Translations under genes and position numbers: made by a program
NCBI GenBank assembly: GCA_021782545.1
Contig: JAJXUW010000004.1
Location: forward strand, 1-45,176
Direction of reading: 5' to 3'
Source of the DNA: Deltaproteobacteria bacterium
Lineage (GTDB): Bacteria > Desulfobacterota > Desulfuromonadia > Geobacterales > Pseudopelobacteraceae
Length of the DNA: 45,176 nucleotides
Notes under the pieces: model-generated
What the model was told of the DNA's origin: nothing
Databases searched by the model: none
The model's input: only the letters and a program-made list of their open reading frames with translations
Shown: piece by piece, positions 17,940-26,948 of the stretch
How positions within the stretch are numbered: position 1 is the stretch's first letter
Layout: each line of letters opens with the position of its first letter

Positions 17940-18026
17940 GCGCCTTACGGCGTCCCATATCACGCGCAAGCCCCCGTTTGACCGTGCCAGCGCGCGGCCG
18001 GACGGGGGCGGCTGTGTATTGAATAC

Positions 18027-18070
18027 CCGCTTTTTGCATTGTGACGGTTGCAAAAAACGGCTTTTCGTTT
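18027..18070 (+). terminator. Putative Rho-independent terminator/inverted repeat between flgE and fliL
   Basis: CCGcTTTTTGCA-N10-TGCAAAAAaCGG (11 of 12 paired) followed by CTTTTCGTTT. Confidence 0.5.
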
Positions 18071-18135
18071 TAAATAGATGCATTCAATAATCAGTGTTGA
18101 TCAGGCATCCCTGTGGCTTAAAGCGGAGGAAGTGA

Positions 18136-18639
18136 ATGGCAAAGGAAGATCAGGCAGGCACCGAAGAACCGGCCGGCAGCAAAAAGACACTGTTCATCAT
18201 CATCGGTGCTGTTGTGGCGGCACTACTGGTCATTGTGGTGGTGGTCATGATGATGGGCAAGGGCGACAAGAAGGCGAAGAAAGACGGTGAGGAGGCCGCC
18301 AAGCCCCAGGCTACTGCCGAGGGCGCTGCTGCCGGTGTCTCAACCTCCTATTCGCTGGAGCCGTTCATTGTCAACATTTACGATGGCCAGGAATTGCGCT
18401 ACCTGAAGATCAAGGTCGATCTCGAGATGGCCAATGCGGCGGTAAAACCCGATCTGGATGCCAACCTGGCGGCTATACGCGATGCCATTATCGTGGTCCT
18501 GACCAGCAAGACCCTGCAGGATATCCAGGATGTCCAGGGCAAGAACCAATTGCGTGATGACATCCTGAACGCGGTCAGCAAGGTCGTCGCCCAAGGGAAG
18601 GTTACCAAGGTCTACTTCACCGACTTTGTCGTGCAGTAA
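18136..18639 (+). CDS. fliL: Flagellar basal body-associated protein FliL
   Basis: Single N-terminal TM 'LFIIIGAVVAALLVIVVVVMMMG', then 'YSLEPFIVNIYDGQELRYLKIKVDLEM'; upstream of fliM. Confidence 0.93.
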   Translation: MAKEDQAGTEEPAGSKKTLFIIIGAVVAALLVIVVVVMMMGKGDKKAKKDGEEAAKPQATAEGAAAGVSTSYSLEPFIVNIYDGQELRYLKIKVDLEMANAAVKPDLDANLAAIRDAIIVVLTSKTLQDIQDVQGKNQLRDDILNAVSKVVAQGKVTKVYFTDFVVQ

Positions 18640-18652
18640 CGTACCGGTGCCC

Positions 18653-19639
18653 ATGGAGAAGATCCTTACCAAAGCCGAGATTGAGGCGCTGCTGAATGCG
18701 GTCTTTGATGGCCGTATCGAGCCCGAAAAGGAACTCTCCAAGACGGAAGGGACTGCCGTCAGTTACGACCTCTTCAACACCGAGGCCTATCGCGGTTTTG
18801 TCCCCAACCTCGACATCGTCTATGACAGCTTCATCAGGTACAACCGGATCACCCTCTCAAACCGCCTGCGCAAGGTGGTGGAGATCAAAAAGCAGGGGGC
18901 CAAGTCATACAAGTTTGACGATTTTTTGCAGACCCTGCCCTCACCGGTCTGCATGGCCCTGTTCAAGCTGGAACCGCTCAAGGGCGCTGCCTTGCTGGCC
19001 ATGGACAGTGCCCTGGCCTACGCCTTTGTGGACAGCGTGCTGGGGGGCACCAGCCGCAACGCGATCAACCTGAATCGTCTCTTTACCACGCTCGAGCTCA
19101 GGCTGATCGAAAAGGTCTGCATGGATATCATGGCCGACCTTGAGAAGGCCTGGACGCCGCTCTATCCGGTAAAGATGAACCTGCTGCGGATGGAGATCAA
19201 CCCCCGGCTGGTGACGATAGTGCCCCCTGAGTATCAGGTGGTGACCATGGCACTCAAGGTGAGCGTCGAGGAGACGGTCGGTACCATGGTGTTCACGGTG
19301 CCGTTCATGACCCTCGATCCATTGAGGGACAAGCTGCGTGAGGGGATGCAGTTCGATCTGATGGCGATTGACCCCGAGTGGTCGGACCGCCTTTCCGCAG
19401 AGCTGTCTGAAGCGCCGCTGGAGCTGGCGGTTGAGCTGGGCAATTCGAATATCTCGTTGCGCGAGCTGCTGGACCTGACCGAGGGAGATACGATCATGCT
19501 GGACAAACCCTGCACCAGCGAACTGATCGTCAAGGTGGAAGGGGTGGCGAAATACTGCGCTATCCCTGGTATCCGCCATGGTAACAAGGCCTTTCAAGTA
19601 AGCAGTATACTCGATCAGAAGGGGAACCGCTGTGAGTGA
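18653..19639 (+). CDS. fliM: Flagellar motor switch protein FliM
   Basis: 'ILTKAEIEALLNAV' N-terminal motif, 'FVPNLDIVYDSFIRYNRITLSNRLRKVVEI', 'LGGTSRN'. ATG 18653 preferred. Confidence 0.96.
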   Translation: MEKILTKAEIEALLNAVFDGRIEPEKELSKTEGTAVSYDLFNTEAYRGFVPNLDIVYDSFIRYNRITLSNRLRKVVEIKKQGAKSYKFDDFLQTLPSPVCMALFKLEPLKGAALLAMDSALAYAFVDSVLGGTSRNAINLNRLFTTLELRLIEKVCMDIMADLEKAWTPLYPVKMNLLRMEINPRLVTIVPPEYQVVTMALKVSVEETVGTMVFTVPFMTLDPLRDKLREGMQFDLMAIDPEWSDRLSAELSEAPLELAVELGNSNISLRELLDLTEGDTIMLDKPCTSELIVKVEGVAKYCAIPGIRHGNKAFQVSSILDQKGNRCE

Positions 19640-19931
19640 AAAACCTGAAGCCACGGAAACCGAACAGGAACGGCAGAATCTCGAGTTCATTCTGGATATA
19701 CCGCTTCAGGTCACCGTCGAACTGGGGCGTACCAAGCTGTTGGTCAAAGATATCCTGCAGTTGAATCAGGGCGCCGTCGTGGAGTTGACCAAACTGGCCG
19801 GAGAACCATTGGATATCTTTGTTAATTCCAAACTGGTGGCCCGCGGCGAGGCGGTGGTGGTGAACGAGAAATTCGGCGTTCGGCTGGTAGACATCATCAG
19901 TCCCAACGAACGGGTAGAAAAAATCCTGTGA
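19632..19931 (+). CDS. fliN: Flagellar motor switch protein FliN
   Basis: 'FILDIPLQVTVELGRTKLLVKDILQLNQGAVVELTKLAGEPLDIFVNSKLVARGEAVVVNEKFGVRLVDI'. GTG start. Confidence 0.97.
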   Translation: MSEKPEATETEQERQNLEFILDIPLQVTVELGRTKLLVKDILQLNQGAVVELTKLAGEPLDIFVNSKLVARGEAVVVNEKFGVRLVDIISPNERVEKIL

Positions 19932-20368
19932 CGCTCGTGGCGGTCCTGTGTACACTGGCCCTGACGGCGGTGCCGGCTGTTGCGGTGGCCGGCGGTGATG
20001 GGTTGCCTGCCAGTGGCGGCATATCGATGTTTACCAGTTTCCTGCAGATGGCCTTGGCCCTGCTTGTCGTGGTGGGGTTGATCCTGCTGATTTACTACGG
20101 CGCCACCCGCCTCATGAAGACGGTGCCTGCCTTTGGCCAGGCAGGGCGCCTGATACGGCTGCTTGAGATTCGGCCCCTGGGGCCCCGAAAGTCGCTTGTT
20201 CTGGTTGAGGTGGAGGGCGAATACCTGCTGCTGGCCGTTTCAGACAACCAGATCACGCTCATCAAGCAGATCACCATGCTGGAGGAGATCGAGGTGCTTG
20301 AGGATAAGGGTTCTCACAGCTCCTTTCTCTCGTTTTTGGGCAGGTCAGCCACCCCCCCACAGCCCTAA
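19928..20368 (+). CDS. fliO: Flagellar biosynthetic protein FliO
   Basis: Small TM protein between fliN and fliP; '[40 protein letters not shown]'. GTG start. Confidence 0.9.
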   Translation: MTLVAVLCTLALTAVPAVAVAGGDGLPASGGISMFTSFLQMALALLVVVGLILLIYYGATRLMKTVPAFGQAGRLIRLLEIRPLGPRKSLVLVEVEGEYLLLAVSDNQITLIKQITMLEEIEVLEDKGSHSSFLSFLGRSATPPQP

Positions 20369-20387
20369 GAGTGCATTCGCGGACATT

Positions 20388-21167
20388 ATGATCATGACGT
20401 CAATCCGTTCCCTACAATCAAATCGACGTGCTTTGGCGTTGGCAGGTGTGCTGGTGCTGTTGGCTGCCTCTGCCGCCTGGTCTGCGCCGGTACCGTTGCC
20501 ATCTCTGAATATCGGTGTCGGTACGGCCAGCAACCCCGGTCAGGTGGCCACAACCGTCCAGATATTCCTGCTGCTGACGGTCCTTTCACTGGCTCCCAGC
20601 CTGCTGATCATGACCACTTCCTTTACTCGGATTGTGGTAGTGCTCTCGTTTCTAAGAACTGCCATGGGTACCCAGCAGGCCCCTTCCAACCAGATCATCC
20701 TCGCCCTTTCGCTGTTTTTGACCTTCTTCATCATGACGCCGGTCTGGCAGCAGGTAAATCATGATGCCTACCAGCCGTTCAAGGCCGGTACCATCTCCCA
20801 GGAACAGGCCTTTGACAGGGCTGTGGCGCCGGTACGCCGGTTTATGCTGACCCAGACCCGCGAGAAGGACCTGGCCCTGTTTGTGAGCCTCTCCAAACAG
20901 GCCCGCCCCAGAAATGCCGATGATATTCCGACCTTGACCATCATCCCGGCCTTTATGATCTCAGAGTTGCGCACCGCCTTCCAGATCGGTTTTTTGATCT
21001 ACATCCCGTTCATCGTGGTTGATATGGTGGTGGCATCGGTGCTGATGTCGATGGGTATGATGATGTTGCCGCCGGTGATGATCTCGTTGCCCTTCAAGAT
21101 CCTGCTGTTTGTCCTGGTGGATGGCTGGAATCTGGTGATCGGCTCGCTGGTGAAGAGCTTTGGCTAG
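20388..21167 (+). CDS. fliP: Flagellar biosynthetic protein FliP
   Basis: '[54 protein letters not shown]'. ATG 20388 in the frame of the 20163..21167 ORF. Confidence 0.97.
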   Translation: MIMTSIRSLQSNRRALALAGVLVLLAASAAWSAPVPLPSLNIGVGTASNPGQVATTVQIFLLLTVLSLAPSLLIMTTSFTRIVVVLSFLRTAMGTQQAPSNQIILALSLFLTFFIMTPVWQQVNHDAYQPFKAGTISQEQAFDRAVAPVRRFMLTQTREKDLALFVSLSKQARPRNADDIPTLTIIPAFMISELRTAFQIGFLIYIPFIVVDMVVASVLMSMGMMMLPPVMISLPFKILLFVLVDGWNLVIGSLVKSFG

Positions 21168-21179
21168 AGGGGGGCTGCC

Positions 21180-21449
21180 ATGACGCCGGAACTGGTTGTG
21201 CAACTTGCTCGTCGCAGCTTCGAGGCCACGCTGCTCCTGTCGGCGCCGCTTTTGATCTTCAGCCTGGTGGTCGGTCTGGTGATCAGCGTCTTCCAGGCGG
21301 TCACCTCCATCAACGAGGCGACCCTGGCCTTCGCCCCCAAGATCATTGCCGTGATGGTGGCGATGGTGATTTTCTTCCCCTGGATGATGAGCTACATGAG
21401 TGACTTTACCCGTGAGATTTACACCATGATCGCCATGATGCGGCGCTGA
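21180..21449 (+). CDS. fliQ: Flagellar biosynthetic protein FliQ
   Basis: 89 aa; 'LLSAPLLIFSLVVGLVISVFQAVTSINEATLAFAPKI'. Confidence 0.97.
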   Translation: MTPELVVQLARRSFEATLLLSAPLLIFSLVVGLVISVFQAVTSINEATLAFAPKIIAVMVAMVIFFPWMMSYMSDFTREIYTMIAMMRR

Positions 21450-21453
21450 CGCC

Positions 21454-22251
21454 ATGTTCCCGTTTGTCTCGCCGCTCCCCACCCCGGCCGACATCTTCCT
21501 CTTCGCCCTGATACTCTGCCGTATTGCCGGTCTGTTCGCCGCCCTGCCGGTATTTGGCGGCCAACGGCTGCCGGCCAACATAAAAATTGTGGTTGTGCTG
21601 GCCATTACGCTGGTCTGCCTGCCGATACTGCGGCTCACGCCTCCGCCGGTCCCGCAGGACGCCTTCGGCGTCGGCCTGATGATCCTGCGCGAAATGCTGA
21701 TCGGTCTGACCCTGGCCTTTGTCACCCAGGTTGTCTTCTCGGCGGTCGAATTCTGCGGGCAGATTATCGGTATGCAGATGGGGTTCTCGATCGCCTCGGT
21801 GATTGACCCGTCGATGGGTAACCAGACCCAGATCATGTCGGTCATGCAAAGCTTGCTGGCCACCCTGTTGTTCCTCTCGCTCAACATTCATCACGTCTTT
21901 ATCCGTGCCATCATCGACAGCTTCAGCATCATTCCGCTGGGAGGCTGGCAGATGAATGAGGCGCTGATCAGGTTTCTGGTCGGGGTGACAGCCGATGTCT
22001 TTATCCTCGGCATCCGGCTGGCCGCCCCGGTGATGGTGACCTTGCTCCTTACCAGCGTAGTGCTGGGGGTCATGGCCCGGGCCTTTCCGCAGATGAACGT
22101 CTTCATGGTCAGTTTCCCGCTCAACATCGGGCTTGGCTTTGTGGTGTTGGGGGCGACCCTGCTCTTGTTCTTCCATGTGCTGGAGATCTCGTTTGGCGCG
22201 TTGAGCGGCCAGGTGCAGATGCTCTTCCGGCTGATGGCTAAGGGGGGATGA
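21454..22251 (+). CDS. fliR: Flagellar biosynthetic protein FliR
   Basis: 265-aa multi-TM protein; 'IIGMQMGFSIASVIDPSMGNQTQIMSVMQSLLATLLFL'. Confidence 0.96.
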   Translation: MFPFVSPLPTPADIFLFALILCRIAGLFAALPVFGGQRLPANIKIVVVLAITLVCLPILRLTPPPVPQDAFGVGLMILREMLIGLTLAFVTQVVFSAVEFCGQIIGMQMGFSIASVIDPSMGNQTQIMSVMQSLLATLLFLSLNIHHVFIRAIIDSFSIIPLGGWQMNEALIRFLVGVTADVFILGIRLAAPVMVTLLLTSVVLGVMARAFPQMNVFMVSFPLNIGLGFVVLGATLLLFFHVLEISFGALSGQVQMLFRLMAKGG

Positions 22252-22254
22252 TTC

Positions 22255-23325
22255 CTGGCCGACGAGGACAAACACTCCAAAACAGAACAGCCCACTAGTA
22301 AGCGCATCGAAAAGGCGCGGGAAGACGGGGCGCCGCCTACCTCGCAAATGGTGACCCTGGGCTTTACCCTGTTGGCCGGCATCGTGTCGTTAAACCTGTT
22401 GGGCGGCTACATCATGAGTGGCCTTAAGCAGTTGATGCTCCATACCTATCAGCAGATCGGCAGCTTCGAGCTGTCACCGGGAAACATCTACAGCCTGATG
22501 CTGCGTGTATTCGCCAGCATCGTCATGCTGGTCGGCCCGATTATCCTGATTATCATGGCTACCGGCGTGGTAAGCCATGTGGTGCAGGATAATGGCCGGC
22601 TCGATTTCCAGTGGGGGCGGGTCGGCCTCGATCTGAACAAGCTCAATCCCCTCAAAGGGGTTGGCAGGCTGTTCAACAAAGATGCCCTGGTGGAGATGGT
22701 CAAATCCCTGCTGAAGATCCTGGCGATCGGTTGGATCGCCTACCGGGTTATGCAGGACGAGCTGCAGAACATCACTGTGCTGGCAGAATCGGACATCAAC
22801 GGCATCTTGAGCTATACCGGGCATGTGGCCTTCAAGATCGTCACCCACACCTGCGGCATCATGCTGCTTTTAGCGATTCTGGACCTTGCGTATGTGAAAT
22901 GGCGCTACCTCGATAACCTCAAGATGACCAAACAGGAAGTCAAGGATGAGCATAAGGAGTTGGAAGGCAATCCGGAGATCAAGGGCAAGATCAAGAAACT
23001 GCAGTTTCAGGCCGCCAAGCGGCGGCTGGTCAAGATCATACCCACCGCTGACGTGGTGATTACCAACCCCACCCATTATGCCGTGGCCATCAAGTACGAA
23101 CGGAACAGGATGGCGGCACCGCTGGTCATCGCCAAAGGGGTTGACGAAATGGCGCTTGCCATCCGGGGGCTGGCCAAGGAACACAAGGTGACCCTTGTGG
23201 AAAACCGGCCGTTGGCGCGGGAACTGTTCGAGCAGGTGCCGGAGAATCACGAGATCCCCGAGACACTCTATGCTGCCGTGGCCGAGGTGTTGGCCTATGT
23301 CTACCGCATGAAAGGAGTCATGTAA
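22255..23325 (+). CDS. flhB: Flagellar biosynthetic protein FlhB (apparent CTG start)
   Basis: Cleavage motif 'VVITNPTHYAVAIKYERNRMAAPLVIAKG'. Conserved N-terminus 'ADEDKHSKTEQPTSKRIEKAREDGAPP' lies upstream of the first ATG (22348), in frame from CTG 22255. Confidence 0.85.
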   Translation: MADEDKHSKTEQPTSKRIEKAREDGAPPTSQMVTLGFTLLAGIVSLNLLGGYIMSGLKQLMLHTYQQIGSFELSPGNIYSLMLRVFASIVMLVGPIILIIMATGVVSHVVQDNGRLDFQWGRVGLDLNKLNPLKGVGRLFNKDALVEMVKSLLKILAIGWIAYRVMQDELQNITVLAESDINGILSYTGHVAFKIVTHTCGIMLLLAILDLAYVKWRYLDNLKMTKQEVKDEHKELEGNPEIKGKIKKLQFQAAKRRLVKIIPTADVVITNPTHYAVAIKYERNRMAAPLVIAKGVDEMALAIRGLAKEHKVTLVENRPLARELFEQVPENHEIPETLYAAVAEVLAYVYRMKGVM

Positions 23326-23330
23326 CCAGT

Positions 23331-23367
23331 TGAGTCATTTTTTCGACACAGCCAAATTTATGACTCA
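23331..23367. repeat. Inverted repeat TGAGTCAT-N21-ATGACTCA downstream of flhB
   Basis: Perfect 8-bp arms at 23331-23338 and 23360-23367. Confidence 0.65.
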
Positions 23368-23464
23368 TATCTGGAGAGGTGCCCAGGGCGTTGGAGCCCC
23401 GCTGTCCGGAACTCGGCGGTGATAACAGGCAGGTGTAGGTTGCCTTGTCGTCTGTTGCGTTTGG

Positions 23465-23480
23465 CGGCATGAAAAGTGCA
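23465..23480 (+). promoter_or_regulatory. Putative sigma54 (-24/-12) promoter for flhA operon
   Basis: cGGCATgaaaagTGCA: GG-N10-GC with the same cGGCAT -24 box as the flgB promoter. About 60 nt upstream of flhA in a 217-nt gap. Confidence 0.65.
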
Positions 23481-23542
23481 TAATAACTATGTTCTTTTCG
23501 GAAATTGACGCCCGCGGGCGGTAGATGACAAAGGCATGACAG

Positions 23543-25633
23543 ATGGCCAATGGCTCCACAGTCCAGGCACTGGAACTGAAAAACTTCCGTAGAAACTCAG
23601 ACATCTACGTTGCCGTGGGGCTGATCGGCGTGTTGGCGCTGATGATCATCCCCTTGCCCTCGGTGGTGCTGGACCTTTTTTTGGCCACGAATATCACGGT
23701 GGCCTTGGCCATCCTGCTGGTCTGTCTCTACACCCGCCATCCCCTCGATTTTTCCGTGTTCCCGTCCGTTTTGCTGGTCACCACCCTGTACCGGCTCGCG
23801 CTGAACATCGCATCCACCCGTCTGATCCTGCTGCACGGCCGTGAGGGTGTCGATGCGGCCGGCGCCGTGATCAAGGCCTTCGGTTCGTTCGTGGTGGGGG
23901 GCAACTACGTGGTGGGTGCCGTCATGTTCCTCATCCTGGTGATCATCAACTTTGTGGTTATCACCAAGGGCGCCGGCCGGGTGGCCGAGGTGTCGGCCCG
24001 CTTCACTCTGGATGCCATGCCGGGCAAGCAGATGGCCATTGATGCCGACCTGTCGGCCGGGTTCATCACTGAGAAGGAGGCTCGCAGCCGTCGCGAGAAG
24101 GTACGGCGGGAGGCCGACTTCTACGGTGCCATGGACGGTGCCAGCAAGTTCGTGCGCGGCGATGCCGTGGCCGGCATCCTGATCATGCTGGTCAACATCT
24201 TCGGCGGCCTGATCATCGGTGTCTGGCAGCAGGGGCTGTCGCTGGACGTGGCCCTTACCAATTATACCCTGCTCACCATCGGCGAGGGACTGGTTGCCCA
24301 GATCCCCGCCCTGATCATCTCGACGGCGGCTGGTATCATCGTTACCCGAACCGCTGACGAGAACAATTTCGGTCAGGAGCTTACCGGACAGTTCCTGAAC
24401 TATCCCAAGGCGTTCTATGTGGTTTCGGGGGTGATGTTTCTGTTCGCCCTGATACCCGGCCTGCCCCATTTCGCCTTTCTGTTGCTCGCCGGAGCGGCTT
24501 GGATGGTAGGCCGCATGTCGCGGGAGATGGCTCAGGTGGTGGAAGAGGAAGCGGCCGCCGCCGAGGCGGCGGTGTCGGAGGAGGCAGAGGATCAGGCCAC
24601 CGCTATCCGTCCCTTGGATACGCTGGAGCTTGAGGTGGGATACGGTCTGGTGCCGATGGTGGATGCGGCCCAGGATGGCGAGCTGCTCGAGCGGATACGC
24701 TCCATACGGCGTCAGTTTGCCCAGAAGATGGGATTTGTGGTGCCGCCGATCCATATCCATGACAACCTGCAGCTAAAGCCCTATGAATACAATCTGCTGA
24801 TTCGAGGGGCGCGTGTGGGGGGCAGCGAATTGACCGGGCAGTATCTGGCTATGGACTCCGGAGCGGTCACGGCGCAACTGCCCGGCAGCAGCGCCAAAGA
24901 GCCGGTCTTTGGACTGCCGGCGGTCTGGATCAGGGGCGAAGAACGGGAGCAGGCCCAGGTTAACGGCTACACCGTGGTGGACAGCACGACCGTCATCGCC
25001 ACCCATATCAGCGAGACAATCCGGCGCTACGCGCACGAGTTGGTCGGTCGCCAGGAACTGCAGCAACTGCTGGATAACGTTGCGGTCGGCGCGCCCAAGG
25101 TGGTCGATGAGTTGATCCCCAGTCAGCTGGGGCTTGGCGTGGTGTTGCGGGTGGTCAAAAATTTGCTCAAGGAAGGGGTCTCGATCCGAGATCTGCGCAC
25201 CATTCTGGAGGCCTTGGCCGACTACGCCGGTCTGACCAAGGACCCGGACGTGCTGACCGAGTTTGTCCGGCAGGCGTTGGGGCGATTTATCGTGGACCAG
25301 TTCAAGCTGGATGAGGATACCCTGTATCTGGTCACCATCGATCGTGAGGTGGAAGATCTGGTGGCCGAGGGGATCCAGCCGTCCGATCAAGGCAGCTATC
25401 TGGCTATTGAACCGGCTGCGGCCCAGCAGATCATCGCCTCGATACGCACCATGGTCGACCGCTTCAACATGTATGGCGCCCAGCCGGTACTGCTCGCCTC
25501 CCCCTCGATCCGCAGGCATGTCAAAAAATTGATTGAGCGGTTTTTGCCGCATGTCGCCGTACTGTCCCATAATGAGATACCCCAGAATGTCAAAATTCAG
25601 TCATTAGGAGTGGTGAGCGTCAATGCTGGTTAA
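23543..25633 (+). CDS. flhA: Flagellar biosynthesis protein FlhA
   Basis: 696 aa; 'FPSVLLVTTLYRLALNIASTRLILLHG', 'RFTLDAMPGKQMAIDADL'. Confidence 0.97.
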   Translation: MANGSTVQALELKNFRRNSDIYVAVGLIGVLALMIIPLPSVVLDLFLATNITVALAILLVCLYTRHPLDFSVFPSVLLVTTLYRLALNIASTRLILLHGREGVDAAGAVIKAFGSFVVGGNYVVGAVMFLILVIINFVVITKGAGRVAEVSARFTLDAMPGKQMAIDADLSAGFITEKEARSRREKVRREADFYGAMDGASKFVRGDAVAGILIMLVNIFGGLIIGVWQQGLSLDVALTNYTLLTIGEGLVAQIPALIISTAAGIIVTRTADENNFGQELTGQFLNYPKAFYVVSGVMFLFALIPGLPHFAFLLLAGAAWMVGRMSREMAQVVEEEAAAAEAAVSEEAEDQATAIRPLDTLELEVGYGLVPMVDAAQDGELLERIRSIRRQFAQKMGFVVPPIHIHDNLQLKPYEYNLLIRGARVGGSELTGQYLAMDSGAVTAQLPGSSAKEPVFGLPAVWIRGEEREQAQVNGYTVVDSTTVIATHISETIRRYAHELVGRQELQQLLDNVAVGAPKVVDELIPSQLGLGVVLRVVKNLLKEGVSIRDLRTILEALADYAGLTKDPDVLTEFVRQALGRFIVDQFKLDEDTLYLVTIDREVEDLVAEGIQPSDQGSYLAIEPAAAQQIIASIRTMVDRFNMYGAQPVLLASPSIRRHVKKLIERFLPHVAVLSHNEIPQNVKIQSLGVVSVNAG

Positions 25634-26948
25634 AACGTTCCAGGCAGCCACCATGGCCGATGCGCTGCGGCAGGTCAAGGCCGAGCTCGGCCCCGATGCC
25701 ATGATCCTGTCCACCAAAAAAGAGCGTCAGGGTGGCATCATGGGCTTTTTCAGCAAGCAGGTGGTCAAGGTGACAGCAGCCATCGACCCGCAGCGCCCTC
25801 CACAGCCGCCGCCGGTCCCCGCGCGGCAGCGGATTGAACGGGAGCGAACGGCCAAGGAGGAGTTTGAAAGTTCCCTGCTGGCCCCACTGGCACGGGAGCT
25901 GCGCGAACTGCGTGAACGGGTTGAACAGCTCTCGAAACGGGACGACGACCTGCGCCAACGGCAAAACGAAGGGGCCGCTGCCGGTGATGGCGCGGTAAAG
26001 GTCGGTGAGGTCGCCGGGCTCAATCTTAATAACATCCCCCGTCAGGACCTGGAAGAGATCAAAAAACTGCTGGTAACTACCCTTACCCGTCATCAGGAAG
26101 GGGGCGCGCAACCGGTACAGTGGCCTGATGCCATCGGTGGGGGCCAGCAACCGGAAGGGACGGCGGAAGATGTCACCGGGGTGCCGCTGGTGCATGAGCT
26201 GGAGCGGCAAGGGATCGATCGGGAGGTGATGAGCAAGATTATCACCACCATCAATACGTTGCCGGCTGAGCAGGAGGGGCAGGCTATCGCCGGCAGATTG
26301 GGCGTCGCCTTCGGACGGCTGATCAAGTTTACCGGCATGCTGCGGCTCAAGAAGAATGCGCCGCGCATTATCGCGCTGGTGGGGCCGACCGGCGTCGGCA
26401 AGACGACCACCACTGCCAAACTGGCGGCCATGTACGCCTTAAACCGTGGCAACAAGGTGGCGCTGATCACCATGGATATCTTTCGGGTGGGTGCGGTTGA
26501 ACAGCTCAAGACCTACACCAAGATCATGGGGATTCCGCTGGAGGTGGCCTCGACCCCCAAAGAGCTGGAGCGGGCCGTCGACCGCCATGCCGACTGTGAC
26601 CTGATCCTGGTGGATACGGCCGGCAGGAGCCACAAGGATGCCGAAAAGCTGGATGAGATGAAAGGGTTCCTGGAGGTGATACACGCCGACATCTACCTCT
26701 GTCTGTCGGCCACCACCAAGGACCGCGAACTTGAAGAGATCCTGAAGCGGTTCAGCATCTTCGACGTCAGTAAGGTGGTGTTCACCAAGCTGGACGAGTG
26801 CGAGAGCTTCGGTTGTATCGTTAATCTGCTGTTAAAGGCCAACCTGCAGATCGCCTATTTCACCACCGGCCAACGTGTGCCTGAAGATATTGAGGTTGCC
26901 ACCTCGGACAAACTGGCTGAGTTGATCTTGAAAGGGGCGGAGGCATGA
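25623..26948 (+). CDS. flhF: Flagellar SRP-like GTPase FlhF
   Basis: 'MLVKTFQAATMADALRQVKAELGPDAMILSTK', 'GPTGVGKTTTTAKLAA', 'DTAGRS', 'TKLDE'. Confidence 0.96.
   Translation: MLVKTFQAATMADALRQVKAELGPDAMILSTKKERQGGIMGFFSKQVVKVTAAIDPQRPPQPPPVPARQRIERERTAKEEFESSLLAPLARELRELRERVEQLSKRDDDLRQRQNEGAAAGDGAVKVGEVAGLNLNNIPRQDLEEIKKLLVTTLTRHQEGGAQPVQWPDAIGGGQQPEGTAEDVTGVPLVHELERQGIDREVMSKIITTINTLPAEQEGQAIAGRLGVAFGRLIKFTGMLRLKKNAPRIIALVGPTGVGKTTTTAKLAAMYALNRGNKVALITMDIFRVGAVEQLKTYTKIMGIPLEVASTPKELERAVDRHADCDLILVDTAGRSHKDAEKLDEMKGFLEVIHADIYLCLSATTKDRELEEILKRFSIFDVSKVVFTKLDECESFGCIVNLLLKANLQIAYFTTGQRVPEDIEVATSDKLAELILKGAEA

Noticed and set aside
23326-23542. Possible c-di-GMP (GEMM) riboswitch in the flhB-flhA gap
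   Set aside because: The gap has some GC-rich complementarity, but I could not find the conserved GEMM core elements.
23597-24760. Long - strand ORF (387 aa) antisense to flhA, plus similar ones (9503-10525, 12545-13612, 17085-18083, 20961-21887, 21406-22347, 42283-43440)
   Set aside because: Shadow ORFs of high-GC coding sequence. Compositions are His/Gln/Asp/Arg-rich with no recognisable motifs, and they lie opposite confidently assigned genes.
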